Below are positions 8,717-17,258 of a stretch of DNA of 64,000 nt, piece after piece; positions within the stretch are counted from its first letter, which is position 1; the number at the start of each line of letters is the position of its first letter. The notes below the pieces were generated by a model. The model was not told the origin of the DNA. It saw only the letters and a program-made list of their open reading frames with translations, and ran no database searches. This DNA is from Aquimarina brevivitae (GTDB taxonomy: Bacteria; Bacteroidota; Bacteroidia; Flavobacteriales; Flavobacteriaceae). A program made the position numbers and the translations under genes. The stretch is taken from positions 93,300 through 157,299 of the forward strand of contig NZ_SGXE01000006.1 of the NCBI RefSeq assembly GCF_004216895.1, in the 5' to 3' direction.

Positions 8717-10426
8717 TTATAATTTAATCTGTTGCAGATTATATTCATTTATGATCAGTTGTGGTATTTTTTCCACTCTAACTGGATAATAAGCAATCAC
8801 ATGCTCTTCTTCATCCCTGACTATGGTAAGTTCTGATTGTTTACTTAAATCATCAGTAAACATATTCCAGCTTTTTAAGCGATCTCCAAGCTGTAATCCT
8901 GCCTTCTTAACGGGTGAGTTCTCTTTTATATTGGTTACAATTTTGGTATCGCGTTCATACGCAAACCCTTTATCATAAATTTTTGCTTCAGTATTGTATT
9001 GCAGGTTAAAATCAGTAAACATTTTTGCTAAATTAGGTAACTGCCCTTCCTCAATGTGCTTGGTAAAAAAAGAAGTCATATCCTCATTGAGGTATTTATT
9101 GGCTGTAGTAATAAACAAACTAGCATTAAGCTTTTTCCCTTGTCGTGCTTCCGCTAAAAGATCTTTCATTACATTACTAAGACTATATACATTATCAGAT
9201 TCCTTTTTAATTTTCAGGTCCAATAGAAAAGCAAACACAGCTCCTCTGTAATATGGTAATTTTTCATATCCCTTATTTGACCAAAAATTTTCGTAAGTAA
9301 TCTCGCTATTTGGCTGCTCCGCAACGGGTGAAGTATATAAGTTCTTAAAAAGGGTGTTCATTTCATCTATAAAATAGCGTTCATCCTTCTGCATAATGGA
9401 GTTTTTAGCAATATTTTTATAGGTAAGATATTCGGTAAATCCTTCGCTAAACCAATATTGTGCTTCCTCTTTTTCATTTTTGATAGCAGCCCCAATCCAA
9501 TTATGCATCAGCTCATGGTTAAATAAATATGCTAGTTGGTCTATGGAAGTTTCTGTATTATTAGAAACCGTTGTGGCAAAGGAATTCGTTAAACCAGTAC
9601 CTCCAAAACTACTACCTTGCTCCATCGGAAAAGGGAGCATAGTGACCGTAAAATAGGGTTGCGAGTGATCCGCCCAAAAATTACGTTGCGCTTCCACAGT
9701 GTTTTTTAATACATCCATTACCTTTTGATCTTCAAAAAGCACCCACGCTCCTCTGGTCGCTAAAACCAACTCATTATCCTTAATTTTCTTTGTATAAATT
9801 CTAAAATCACCTCCTACAAAAATTGCCATATGAAATTTCTCTATAGCCAGGTTTTCTAGGTGCTGCTCTCGCTGTCCAGTTCCAAAACTATTGTGAATCA
9901 CAAAATCATTAGGAAAATCTAACCATTGTATGGTTACCGATAAGGTATCTTTATCCTCTATTCGCTCAGGCACCATAAACAAATTGTGGGCAAACACGTG
10001 AAAGTACTTTTTATTAATTATCGGCCTATAACGCCCTGCATTGCTAATTTCACCTTCGGTGTCCTGCTTTACTGCATAAGAGAATTCTAGTTCCTCCAAG
10101 CCCGGTTGGTGTTTAATTTCAATATAACTGCTATCGGGTTGCACCGTTATTTCAGCATCTTTTGTCAACACCTTCATATCTTGTAGTACATCAAAGAGAC
10201 TTTCTTCTCCCCAGGCATTATTTTGATAATTCATTCGTGTAATGCCCGAGTCACCTGCTTTTAATCGCATAGTGATGTGCAACAAAGGCTTACCGTCCCT
10301 TTCCATAGGGCGGACCGAATAAATCAGTTGATTCTTTTGTAAAGGTGTATCGGTATCATTTGTTTGACAATTATATAACATTAAGCAACAAAGGATAGCG
10401 ACTAAAATAGTTTTGATTGATTTCAT
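8717..10426 (-). CDS. M61-type metallopeptidase lipoprotein with PDZ domain
   Basis: A 569-residue protein with a lipoprotein signal peptide (lipobox LYNC, Cys20), so it is probably membrane-anchored. The gluzincin zinc site NHELMHNW lies near residue 305, and the third ligand is probably in WFSEGFTEYLTYK. A PDZ-like segment follows at the C-terminus (IKENSPVKKAGLQLGDRLKS). This architecture fits the M61 glycyl-aminopeptidase group. Such proteins act on peptides in the periplasm or at the cell surface; the substrate is unknown. An M1-like assignment is the main alternative. Confidence 0.82.
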   Translation of the reverse strand: MKSIKTILVAILCCLMLYNCQTNDTDTPLQKNQLIYSVRPMERDGKPLLHITMRLKAGDSGITRMNYQNNAWGEESLFDVLQDMKVLTKDAEITVQPDSSYIEIKHQPGLEELEFSYAVKQDTEGEISNAGRYRPIINKKYFHVFAHNLFMVPERIEDKDTLSVTIQWLDFPNDFVIHNSFGTGQREQHLENLAIEKFHMAIFVGGDFRIYTKKIKDNELVLATRGAWVLFEDQKVMDVLKNTVEAQRNFWADHSQPYFTVTMLPFPMEQGSSFGGTGLTNSFATTVSNNTETSIDQLAYLFNHELMHNWIGAAIKNEKEEAQYWFSEGFTEYLTYKNIAKNSIMQKDERYFIDEMNTLFKNLYTSPVAEQPNSEITYENFWSNKGYEKLPYYRGAVFAFLLDLKIKKESDNVYSLSNVMKDLLAEARQGKKLNASLFITTANKYLNEDMTSFFTKHIEEGQLPNLAKMFTDFNLQYNTEAKIYDKGFAYERDTKIVTNIKENSPVKKAGLQLGDRLKSWNMFTDDLSKQSELTIVRDEEEHVIAYYPVRVEKIPQLIINEYNLQQIKL

Positions 10427-10497
10427 AATGTATTGATTTAATGATTGATGATTGTTTTAACTAAAAGAGTAGCTCAGAAATCCGTTTATTGAAATCG

Positions 10498-11190
10498 TCA
10501 TTCTGCTATAGCAAAAGTCAATCCGACTCCTCTGACGCTCTGGATACTTATTTTTGGATCTGCCTTAAAATATTTACGAAGCCTGCTGATAAAGACATCC
10601 ATACTTCTACCTGAAAAGAAATCATCGCTACCCCACAGCTGCTGTAACAAAACTTCTCTACGTATCATTGTATTTTTGTAGGATAGCAAATATTGGATAA
10701 GTGCTGTTTCTTTTTCAGTTAATCGTTGTACTTCATCATCTCGCTGTAATACTTGGTTTTTTATATCAAACTCAAACGATCCAATAGCCAACTTATCCAC
10801 TTCGTTGTGGATGAGCGTGGTTTGTGTAGCTCTTTTGATTATATTTTGCAATTTGAGGACTAAAACATCCGCTTCAAATGGTTTTACGATATAATCATCC
10901 GCACCAAGTTTTAACCCTCTTATTTTATCTTCTTTTAGCTTCTTTGCGGTTAAAAAGATAAAGGGAACCTCTGGGTTAAGTTCGATAATTTTTTCCGCAA
11001 GAGTAAAGCCATCCATCTTGGGCATCATAACATCCAACACACAAATGGTGTAGCTGTTTTCAGCAAATAGCTGAAATGCCTCCTCACCATCCTTTGCCCA
11101 AGTAACTGCGAAATTATGTAACGCTAAATATTGTTTTAAAATACTTCCGAAATCAAAATCATCTTCTGCTAATAAAACTTGATGCTTCAT
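10498..11190 (-). CDS. OmpR-family response regulator
   Basis: A 230-residue regulator with an N-terminal receiver (DD at 10-11, phospho-acceptor Asp53 in CVLDVMMPKMDGF, Lys of the IVKPF motif) and a C-terminal winged helix (residues 130-228). The winged helix contains LTEKETALIQYLL, WGSDDFFSGRSMDVFISRLR and SVRGVGLTF. It sits 2 nt downstream of a histidine kinase on the same strand and surely forms a pair with it. The target genes are not evident; the adjacent peptidase lipoprotein is a candidate because it follows in the same direction. Confidence 0.94.
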   Translation of the reverse strand: MKHQVLLAEDDFDFGSILKQYLALHNFAVTWAKDGEEAFQLFAENSYTICVLDVMMPKMDGFTLAEKIIELNPEVPFIFLTAKKLKEDKIRGLKLGADDYIVKPFEADVLVLKLQNIIKRATQTTLIHNEVDKLAIGSFEFDIKNQVLQRDDEVQRLTEKETALIQYLLSYKNTMIRREVLLQQLWGSDDFFSGRSMDVFISRLRKYFKADPKISIQSVRGVGLTFAIAE

Positions 11191-11192
11191 AA

Positions 11193-12590
11193 TTATCGTT
11201 TTGGTAAAGTGATGGTAAATGTTGTTCCTTCTGTTAATGTACTAGTTACTCCTAGTTCGCCCTGATGTGCTTTGATTACTTGCCAGGCATAATATAAACC
11301 GAGCCCCAGGCCTTTTACCTGGTGAATATTCCCTGTTTGAACGCGATAAAACTTATCAAATATACGTTCTTGTTCCTTTGGTGAAATTCCAAGCCCATTA
11401 TCTGTAATCGATATGTGATAGTTTTGCTTATCTTCAATTACATTCACCGAAATTCTAACCACATCTTTTCCGTATTTCACCGCGTTTTCTAGGATATTGA
11501 GCAACACTGTGGTCATCAAAAAAGCATCAAAGCTTACCTTCATTTCTCGTTCTTCGGCAACCCATTCAATGGTAACACTATTCGCTTCATTTAGTAAGCT
11601 AAAATCTTCAATAATCGTTGTTATAAAAGGAACAAGACTTACTTCTTCATAATTTAGTTCTAGCTCTTCAGCACCAATTGTCTTTTGTAATACCTGGTCT
11701 ACAATACGATGCAAGCGATTGCTTTGTCTATCGATAATTGCAATTGTATTTTCTAGGGCTTCTTGATGATGAAGAACCTCTTTGTTATGCAAACTTTTTG
11801 AGGCCACTTTTAACGTAGCAAGCGGCGTTTTCAACTCGTGCGTAATATTATTGATAAAATCATTGCGCATTGTTGCGATCTTCTTCTGGCGGAGTAAGGT
11901 GCTAAAAGAAATGTAAAATAATCCCACTACAAACACCAATAATACTATGGATATTGCAAATATGCCTATCATTTGAAGTAGCACTTCCTTTTCCCAATTC
12001 GTAAGGCTCACATAATCCCCAGTTATTATTTCCACATCAAGGCTTCCATCAATTCCCAATGCCTTTGCATCATTTTTGTCATATTTGGAAAACCATTTTC
12101 CGGTACTCAGCAACACTTTTTCTTTATTTGATTGATTGCTTCCCAGATAAAGATTAGTATTTGTTTTTGCACCACTATAGACTGTATCTACAGGGAGTTC
12201 ATTATCATATAAAATAATATCCTGAATTTCTTTTTTATAACTAATCCGGTGGGTAATTTCTGATTCTTCAAATACTTCTTGTAATAGAGTTATGAATTGT
12301 GCATTAATACTATCTGTTTTTGTTTTTATGGCTTGGACGACTTCTTTTTTAGTATTTACAGTATTTTTATAAGTTGCAAGATTTTGGATGATGCTTAAGT
12401 ACCAAGCTTCATTCAGCTGTTGTATTTCAGGAACATCATTGAGTGCATCTATGCTGCTTTTTAGATCATCGACAAATACCTGCTTCTTTAATTGATAGGT
12501 ATTGTATAGTAAATACCCCTGTATAAGACATAATGCAATAAAGGAAACGATGGAAATACTGATTAAATATTTAATTCTATTTGTTTTCAT
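11193..12590 (-). CDS. Sensor histidine kinase
   Basis: About 465 residues from the chosen ATG at 12590, which begins MKTNRIKYLIS before the first membrane helix. An upstream ATG at 12611 would add seven residues. Two transmembrane helices (residues 8-28 and about 205-230) bracket a periplasmic sensor region without a recognised fold. The cytoplasmic part has the H-box NNITHELKTPLATLK, the N-box NILENAVKYGK, and G boxes ITDNGLGISP and KGLGLGLYYAWQV. It phosphorylates the OmpR-type partner encoded 2 nt downstream. Confidence 0.93.
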   Translation of the reverse strand: MKTNRIKYLISISIVSFIALCLIQGYLLYNTYQLKKQVFVDDLKSSIDALNDVPEIQQLNEAWYLSIIQNLATYKNTVNTKKEVVQAIKTKTDSINAQFITLLQEVFEESEITHRISYKKEIQDIILYDNELPVDTVYSGAKTNTNLYLGSNQSNKEKVLLSTGKWFSKYDKNDAKALGIDGSLDVEIITGDYVSLTNWEKEVLLQMIGIFAISIVLLVFVVGLFYISFSTLLRQKKIATMRNDFINNITHELKTPLATLKVASKSLHNKEVLHHQEALENTIAIIDRQSNRLHRIVDQVLQKTIGAEELELNYEEVSLVPFITTIIEDFSLLNEANSVTIEWVAEEREMKVSFDAFLMTTVLLNILENAVKYGKDVVRISVNVIEDKQNYHISITDNGLGISPKEQERIFDKFYRVQTGNIHQVKGLGLGLYYAWQVIKAHQGELGVTSTLTEGTTFTITLPKR

Positions 12591-12822
12591 ACCTATTACA
12601 TAATGCGGCAAGTACCTTAGTCATAATTACACAACTGTTCGTTTTTTGATATACCAAAAATAGGAACAAAAGCCTTGTAACCCTACTTATTACTTACCGT
12701 TAACCGTTCATTAACCTAGATTGTTAGCTTTAAAACCATAATTGGGCACCTACACGGGTTTATGTTAATACAAAAATTTACTGATTTAATGTGTACATTT
12801 GTTCGGCAAATAAGTTTCCTAT

Positions 12823-13707
12823 ATGATATCCTTTTTAAAATTAATCAGAATTGATAACCTATTACTATTGGTCCTGGCTCAATTTGTAATAAAATACGGG
12901 ATGTTAGTACCTTTTCAAGTACCCTATGCTTATAATGGACTTGGATTCAGCATGTTGGTTGTAGCATCCGTTCTGTTATTGGCAAGTGGTACTTTAATCA
13001 TTAGGATCTATAACAAAGAACTCACTCCATTTAAAATCTCCGAAAAGGTAGCTTTTCGCTTGTTTTTGCTTTTTAATAGCTTGGGGGTTGTCTTAGGTTT
13101 TTACCTATCCAATTTGGCAGAAAAACCAGGGTTTGTTGCCTTCTTTATTATCGCTTCGGTACTATTTTATATGTACGCAGTGTATCTAAAGGAAATTATA
13201 GTAGTCAAAAATATCACAATTGCCTTTTTAGGGGCGCTAGGTGTTTTAGGTATAGGTGTTTTTGAATTGGTTCCTATGATTATTCCTGCTACCCAGCAAA
13301 CTATTATGGTATCCTTTTCGATTATTTTAGACTATGCTATTTTTGGTTTTCTACTGATTCTAGCTCACGAAATTAGTAAAGATTGTGTTCACCTGGACAG
13401 AGACCATAATCTTGGTATGAGAACCATACCCATCACTCTTGGTAAAGATAGAAGTCTTAAGATCATTGCCCTTATCGCACTTATTGCTATTGGGGCTGCT
13501 GTTTACTACATCTACAGCTATTTGTTTGCCAATAGTACAGCGGTTATTTTAGTATTAGCTACGGTTGTCGCTCCATTAATTTATCTGATCATTAAATGCT
13601 TTAATGCGGAGAAGGTGAAAGCATTTCGTTTTATGGCTGCTTTGGTAAAAATGATCATTTTAACCACTTTGCTAAACATCCTATTTTTTCAATTCATTAT
13701 ACTTTAA
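12823..13707 (+). CDS. UbiA-family prenyltransferase-like membrane protein, degenerate first motif
   Basis: A 294-residue protein with eight or nine hydrophobic helices, resembling the flavobacterial UbiA proteins annotated as geranylgeranylglycerol-phosphate geranylgeranyltransferase. The second Asp-rich motif is recognisable as EISKDCVHLDRDHNLGMRT (residues 183-201). The first motif, normally NDxxDxxxD at the end of helix 2, is missing: residues 56-70 read GTLIIRIYNKELTPF. The protein may therefore be inactive or altered in substrate. It precedes maf by 2 nt, a conserved pairing in Flavobacteriia. Confidence 0.8.
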   Translation: MISFLKLIRIDNLLLLVLAQFVIKYGMLVPFQVPYAYNGLGFSMLVVASVLLLASGTLIIRIYNKELTPFKISEKVAFRLFLLFNSLGVVLGFYLSNLAEKPGFVAFFIIASVLFYMYAVYLKEIIVVKNITIAFLGALGVLGIGVFELVPMIIPATQQTIMVSFSIILDYAIFGFLLILAHEISKDCVHLDRDHNLGMRTIPITLGKDRSLKIIALIALIAIGAAVYYIYSYLFANSTAVILVLATVVAPLIYLIIKCFNAEKVKAFRFMAALVKMIILTTLLNILFFQFIIL

Positions 13708-13709
13708 TT

Positions 13710-14297
13710 ATGACAAGGGATTTTTTTGCGGATTATGAAATTATTCTTGCCTCAGGATCTCCAAGGAGACAACAGTTTTTTAGAGACCTTGGTATACCAG
13801 TTACTGTAGATGTTCGAAAAGTAGATGAAGTTTTTCCTGAGCATTTAAACGGTGCAGCGATCACGGATTACCTGGCCAAATTAAAAAGTGAGGTTTTTTC
13901 GGACATACAACCCAACCAAATTGTAATTACCAGTGATACTATTGTATGGTTCCAGAAAAAAGCAATGAATAAACCGGGATCGCACCGAGAAGCAAAAGAG
14001 ATGATCCAACGGTTATCTGGTCATACCCATCAGGTAATTACCTCTGTGTGCTTTACCACACATAATGACCAAAAGATTGTTAATTATACTACCGATGTAA
14101 CCTTTAAGAATCTCAGTGAAGATGAAATTGACTATTATGTAAATAATTATCATCCTATGGATAAAGCTGGCGCCTACGGAATTCAGGAGTGGATAGGACT
14201 CATCGGAATCACCGAAATTAAAGGTAGTTATTTTAACGTGGTAGGATTACCAACACATCTTGTTTATGAAACGTTAAGAGCTATGGTTTCTTCCTAG
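13710..14297 (+). CDS. maf: Maf-family nucleotide pyrophosphatase
   Basis: A 195-residue Maf protein. The phosphate-binding motif ILASGSPRRQQFF is at residues 12-24, and the metal/catalytic segment VITSDTIVWFQKKAMNKPG follows at about 70-88. AGAYGIQEW lies near the C-terminal third. Maf enzymes hydrolyse non-canonical or canonical nucleoside triphosphates (dTTP/UTP in the YhdE type) to monophosphates, and overexpression affects septation. It is co-transcribed with the UbiA-like gene. Confidence 0.93.
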   Translation: MTRDFFADYEIILASGSPRRQQFFRDLGIPVTVDVRKVDEVFPEHLNGAAITDYLAKLKSEVFSDIQPNQIVITSDTIVWFQKKAMNKPGSHREAKEMIQRLSGHTHQVITSVCFTTHNDQKIVNYTTDVTFKNLSEDEIDYYVNNYHPMDKAGAYGIQEWIGLIGITEIKGSYFNVVGLPTHLVYETLRAMVSS

Positions 14298-14324
14298 CTT
14301 TATTGTACTTTGTTTATAAAGCTA
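14295..14324 (+). terminator. Hairpin at the end of the ubiA-maf transcript
   Basis: TAGCTTTAT and ATAAAGCTA form a perfect 9-bp stem around a 12-nt loop, overlapping the maf stop. A clean T run is lacking on the + strand, so termination is uncertain. Confidence 0.4.
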
Positions 14325-14403
14325 AGAAAATTAGGTACCTTGTTCTCAACCTATATCATCAGGAGTAACAAAGGCACTTGTTTTACTAAAAACTTTTTAT
14401 GCT

Positions 14404-15366
14404 ATGAAACAAATTACATCGGTTGTCTTGACTATTTTTCTGATCAATAGCATCATAGGTTGCAACCCTTCTAATACAACATCAAATACTAATACGGATT
14501 CACAAGAGGTAAGTGTTGTAGAAAAGACTAAAGAATCCCCTTCACAAGCAAAAACATATCAACCTACATCGGCATTTAAGAAGTATTGGTATAGCGGTGC
14601 AGCAGAAATCACCTCCTATGATTTAAGACAAGCACGATATGGCGAAATTAGAGAAGGTAAAGCAGTGCTGATCTTTGTTACCGAAGATTTTTTACCCAAA
14701 GTACAGGTTAAAGCAAACCAAAGATCTGGCAATACGATACCTGTTTTGAAGCTCAATGCCACAAAAAACTTCAATACCGGAATTTATCCTTACAGTATCA
14801 TGCAAAGCACCTTTTATCCCATACAAAACAATCAGCACGCCATAAAAGTGTCTAGCAGTATTCAGGAATGGTGCGGGCAGGTTTATGCCCAACTCAATAC
14901 TAGAGATCAATTTGAAGTTACTTCGCATTCTTACTTTGAGGGAGAGGCAGATCAAAAATTTAGTCTGGATACCAACGTTTTAGAAAATGAACTTTGGACC
15001 AAAATAAGAATAGCCCCAAATAGTTTACCAGAAGGCACACTACAAGTGATCCCTTCACTGGCCTATACTAGATTAAAACACAAACAAATTAAAGCATATG
15101 AGGCAACGGCTACCATAACCCGAAAAGACAGTGTAAGCATATACACCTTAGATTATCCAGAATTAAAAAGAACACTAGCCATATCCTATAGCACTCAATT
15201 TCCACACACCATAGAGGGTTGGACAGAAACTATCATTAGCGGTTTTGGTAATAATGCTACAACCTTGACCTCTACTGCAACGAAGCTTAAACGCATTAAA
15301 AGTCCGTATTGGACAAAAAATAGTAACAAAGACGAATATTTACGAAACGAATTAGAACTACAATAA
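14404..15366 (+). CDS. Hypothetical lipoprotein
   Basis: A 320-residue protein with a type II signal peptide (hydrophobic residues 6-19, lipobox near IIGCN, Cys20) and a low-complexity Thr/Ser/Asn linker. A conserved-looking body follows, with YWYSGAAEITSYDLRQARYG and EWCGQVYAQLN. I do not recognise a catalytic motif. Homologs in this order seem frequent after maf in Flavobacteriia and may carry a borrowed septum-formation name, but nothing here resembles Maf. It is probably attached to the inner leaflet of the outer membrane. Confidence 0.75.
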   Translation: MKQITSVVLTIFLINSIIGCNPSNTTSNTNTDSQEVSVVEKTKESPSQAKTYQPTSAFKKYWYSGAAEITSYDLRQARYGEIREGKAVLIFVTEDFLPKVQVKANQRSGNTIPVLKLNATKNFNTGIYPYSIMQSTFYPIQNNQHAIKVSSSIQEWCGQVYAQLNTRDQFEVTSHSYFEGEADQKFSLDTNVLENELWTKIRIAPNSLPEGTLQVIPSLAYTRLKHKQIKAYEATATITRKDSVSIYTLDYPELKRTLAISYSTQFPHTIEGWTETIISGFGNNATTLTSTATKLKRIKSPYWTKNSNKDEYLRNELELQ

Positions 15367-15378
15367 AATAAAACTCAG

Positions 15379-15666
15379 ATGAAAAAATTATCGGAAGACG
15401 AAATACAAAATAAATTAAAAGATCATAGTGGTTGGCATTATGAAAACAATGCCATACACACCTCTTTTGAATTCAATGATTTTAAAGATGCCTTTTCCGT
15501 AATGAGTCGAATTGCTTTTGAAGCCGAGGCAGCACAGCATCACCCAGATTGGACCAATGTGTACAATAAATTACACATCACGCTATCCACACACGATGCT
15601 GATGGAGTAACAGAAAAGGATCTTGCATTGGCAGCCATCATTGATAACATTATAGAAGGAGATTAA
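15379..15666 (+). CDS. 4a-hydroxytetrahydrobiopterin dehydratase (PCD/DCoH)
   Basis: A 95-residue pterin-4a-carbinolamine dehydratase that regenerates quinonoid dihydropterin after aromatic amino-acid hydroxylation. The active-site block AAQHHPDWTNVYNKLHITLS carries the two catalytic histidines and the following WTNVYN segment. The N-terminal GWHYENNAI fits the family. It lies 12 nt after the lipoprotein gene in the same direction, so it is probably co-transcribed. No phenylalanine hydroxylase gene is in the window. Confidence 0.93.
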   Translation: MKKLSEDEIQNKLKDHSGWHYENNAIHTSFEFNDFKDAFSVMSRIAFEAEAAQHHPDWTNVYNKLHITLSTHDADGVTEKDLALAAIIDNIIEGD

Positions 15667-15675
15667 AACAGTTAT

Positions 15676-15782
15676 GGCGTTGCCAGGATCTCGATAATTA
15701 TCGAGATCCTGGCCGGGCTATACGCTACAATGCCGATCACAGCCTTAGGCTGCTCCGGGATTTTCACTACTATCCCTAACGC
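15676..15782. repeat. Structured intergenic repeat element with 30-bp perfect palindrome
   Basis: An approximately 107-bp element bounded by GGCGTTGCC on the left and CCCTAACGC on the right. It contains a perfect 30-bp palindrome (15683-15712, half-site CCAGGATCTCGATAA), GGGCTATACGCTACAATGCC, a small CAGCCTTAGGCTG inverted repeat and GGGATTTTCACTACTATCCC. The outer blocks resemble a dispersed palindromic intergenic repeat that I know from many Bacteroidota genomes. It lies between the dehydratase gene and yebC. Confidence 0.75.
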
Positions 15783-15872
15783 AGTGAGAAGTTTTATACC
15801 CAAGCACAAAACATTTGTTCTTCATTGGGTTTCTCTTTATGTTTGTACTTATTAAAAATCAAGCTTTATATT

Positions 15873-16604
15873 ATGGGAAGAGCTTTTGAATTTAGAAAAG
15901 CAAGAAAAATGAAACGTTGGTCTGCGATGGCCAAAGCATTTACCAGAATTGGTAAAGATATCGTTATGGCGGTTAAAGAAGGAGGACCAGATCCCGATTC
16001 TAATTCTAAACTGAGAGCTGTTATCCAAAATGCTAAGGCAGTTAATATGCCGAAGGATAATATTGAAAGAGCTATAAAAAGAGCTTCCGATAAATCACTG
16101 GGTGATTATAAAGAAGTTCTTTTTGAAGGTTATGCACCCCACGGTATAGCGATCTTAGTAGAAACCGCTACGGATAACAATAATCGAACAGTGGCAAACA
16201 TCCGTTCTTATTTTAATAAATGTGATGGTAACCTGGGTACCTCTGGTTCTGTAGAATTTATGTTTGATCATACATGCAATTTTAGGATCAATGCTGAAGG
16301 TATCGATCCCGAAGAACTAGAATTGGAGTTTATTGACTTTGGTGCCGAAGAAGTGTTCCTTGATGATGATGGTATATTAATATATGCGCCCTTTGAAAGT
16401 TTTGGTGCGATCCAAAAAGAATTAGAAGAGCGCAATATCGAAATACTTTCTTCAGGATTTGAGCGTATCCCACAAGTAACCAAAAAATTAACCCCAGAGG
16501 AAGCTGCCGATGTTGAAAAGTTACTAGAAAAAATTGAAGAAGATGATGATGTACAAAACGTATATCACACCATGGAAGAAAGTTCTTCGGACGAAGAGGA
16601 ATAA
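15873..16604 (+). CDS. YebC/PmpR-family protein (TACO1-like)
   Basis: 243 residues from the ATG at 15873, giving the family start MGRAFEFRKARKMKRWSAMA. An ATG 48 nt upstream would add a non-conserved 16-residue hydrophobic extension and is unlikely. The middle has the usual KDNIERAIKRAS and EGYAPHGIAILVE blocks, and the C-terminus is acidic. YebC proteins bind nucleic acid. They were described as transcription regulators, and recent work points to relief of ribosome stalling at proline stretches. The gene ends at a shared terminator. Confidence 0.93.
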   Translation: MGRAFEFRKARKMKRWSAMAKAFTRIGKDIVMAVKEGGPDPDSNSKLRAVIQNAKAVNMPKDNIERAIKRASDKSLGDYKEVLFEGYAPHGIAILVETATDNNNRTVANIRSYFNKCDGNLGTSGSVEFMFDHTCNFRINAEGIDPEELELEFIDFGAEEVFLDDDGILIYAPFESFGAIQKELEERNIEILSSGFERIPQVTKKLTPEEAADVEKLLEKIEEDDDVQNVYHTMEESSSDEEE

Positions 16605-16624
16605 CAATCATAAAATAGTATAAA

Positions 16625-16660
16625 CAAAAACACCCGAAAATAAGACTCTCGGGTGTTTTT
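16625..16660. terminator. Bidirectional rho-independent terminator
   Basis: Stem AACACCCGA / TCGGGTGTT flanked by A and T runs, between the convergent yebC and acyltransferase genes. Confidence 0.88.
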
Positions 16661-16677
16661 GTTTTTATTGTCAATTC

Positions 16678-17238
16678 TTATTCTAAATCAGGATCAAAAC
16701 TATTTGCTGGTACTTTACCTTTCACTCCTTTGTAATAGGCATACATAAACTTCATATCAGCTTCTTGATCATCCGTTGGATAAAATGGATCCGAGATTTT
16801 ACAACATTTGTTACCAAAATCAAAGGCTACCATCACTATAGGTACTTGTGCCGCCTTAGCAATATGATAAAATCCTGTTTTCCACTCTGTAACTTTTTTT
16901 CTAGTCCCTTCAGGAGCAAGTGCCAAACGTAGCACCTCTTTATCCTCAAATAATTGTGCAATAGCGTCGACTTTATTTTGTCCAGGGGTTCTATCCAACG
17001 GGATTCCTCCTACCTTTTTAAAATACCAACCAAAAGGCCATTTAAAAAGCTCCTTTTTTCCTAAAAAACTTATTTTTAAATCAATAATCTGCCGTATTAA
17101 AATCCCAATAGTAAAATCGTGCCAACTGGTATGAGGCACTACAATTACTACGCACTTTTTGGTGGTTGCTGGATCAAAATGACCTATAATCTTCCACCCT
17201 AAAATCTTGTGAAATATAAATGAGGAAAGCCATTTCAT
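16678..17238 (-). CDS. 1-acyl-glycerol-3-phosphate acyltransferase family protein
   Basis: A 186-residue PlsC-type acyltransferase. The catalytic HX4D motif is HTSWHDFTIG near residues 36-45, and the acceptor-binding motif ALAPEGTRKKV lies at about 107-117. FKKVGGIPLDR matches the conserved region between them. It is shorter than canonical PlsC and fits the DUF-like acyltransferase set that may modify lipid A or lysophospholipids. It lies 20 nt downstream of the KdsB fusion on the same strand, which suggests LPS-related work, though the link is inferred from position. Confidence 0.87.
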   Translation of the reverse strand: MKWLSSFIFHKILGWKIIGHFDPATTKKCVVIVVPHTSWHDFTIGILIRQIIDLKISFLGKKELFKWPFGWYFKKVGGIPLDRTPGQNKVDAIAQLFEDKEVLRLALAPEGTRKKVTEWKTGFYHIAKAAQVPIVMVAFDFGNKCCKISDPFYPTDDQEADMKFMYAYYKGVKGKVPANSFDPDLE

Positions 17239-17258
17239 TACATCATATTTTTTTTAGT

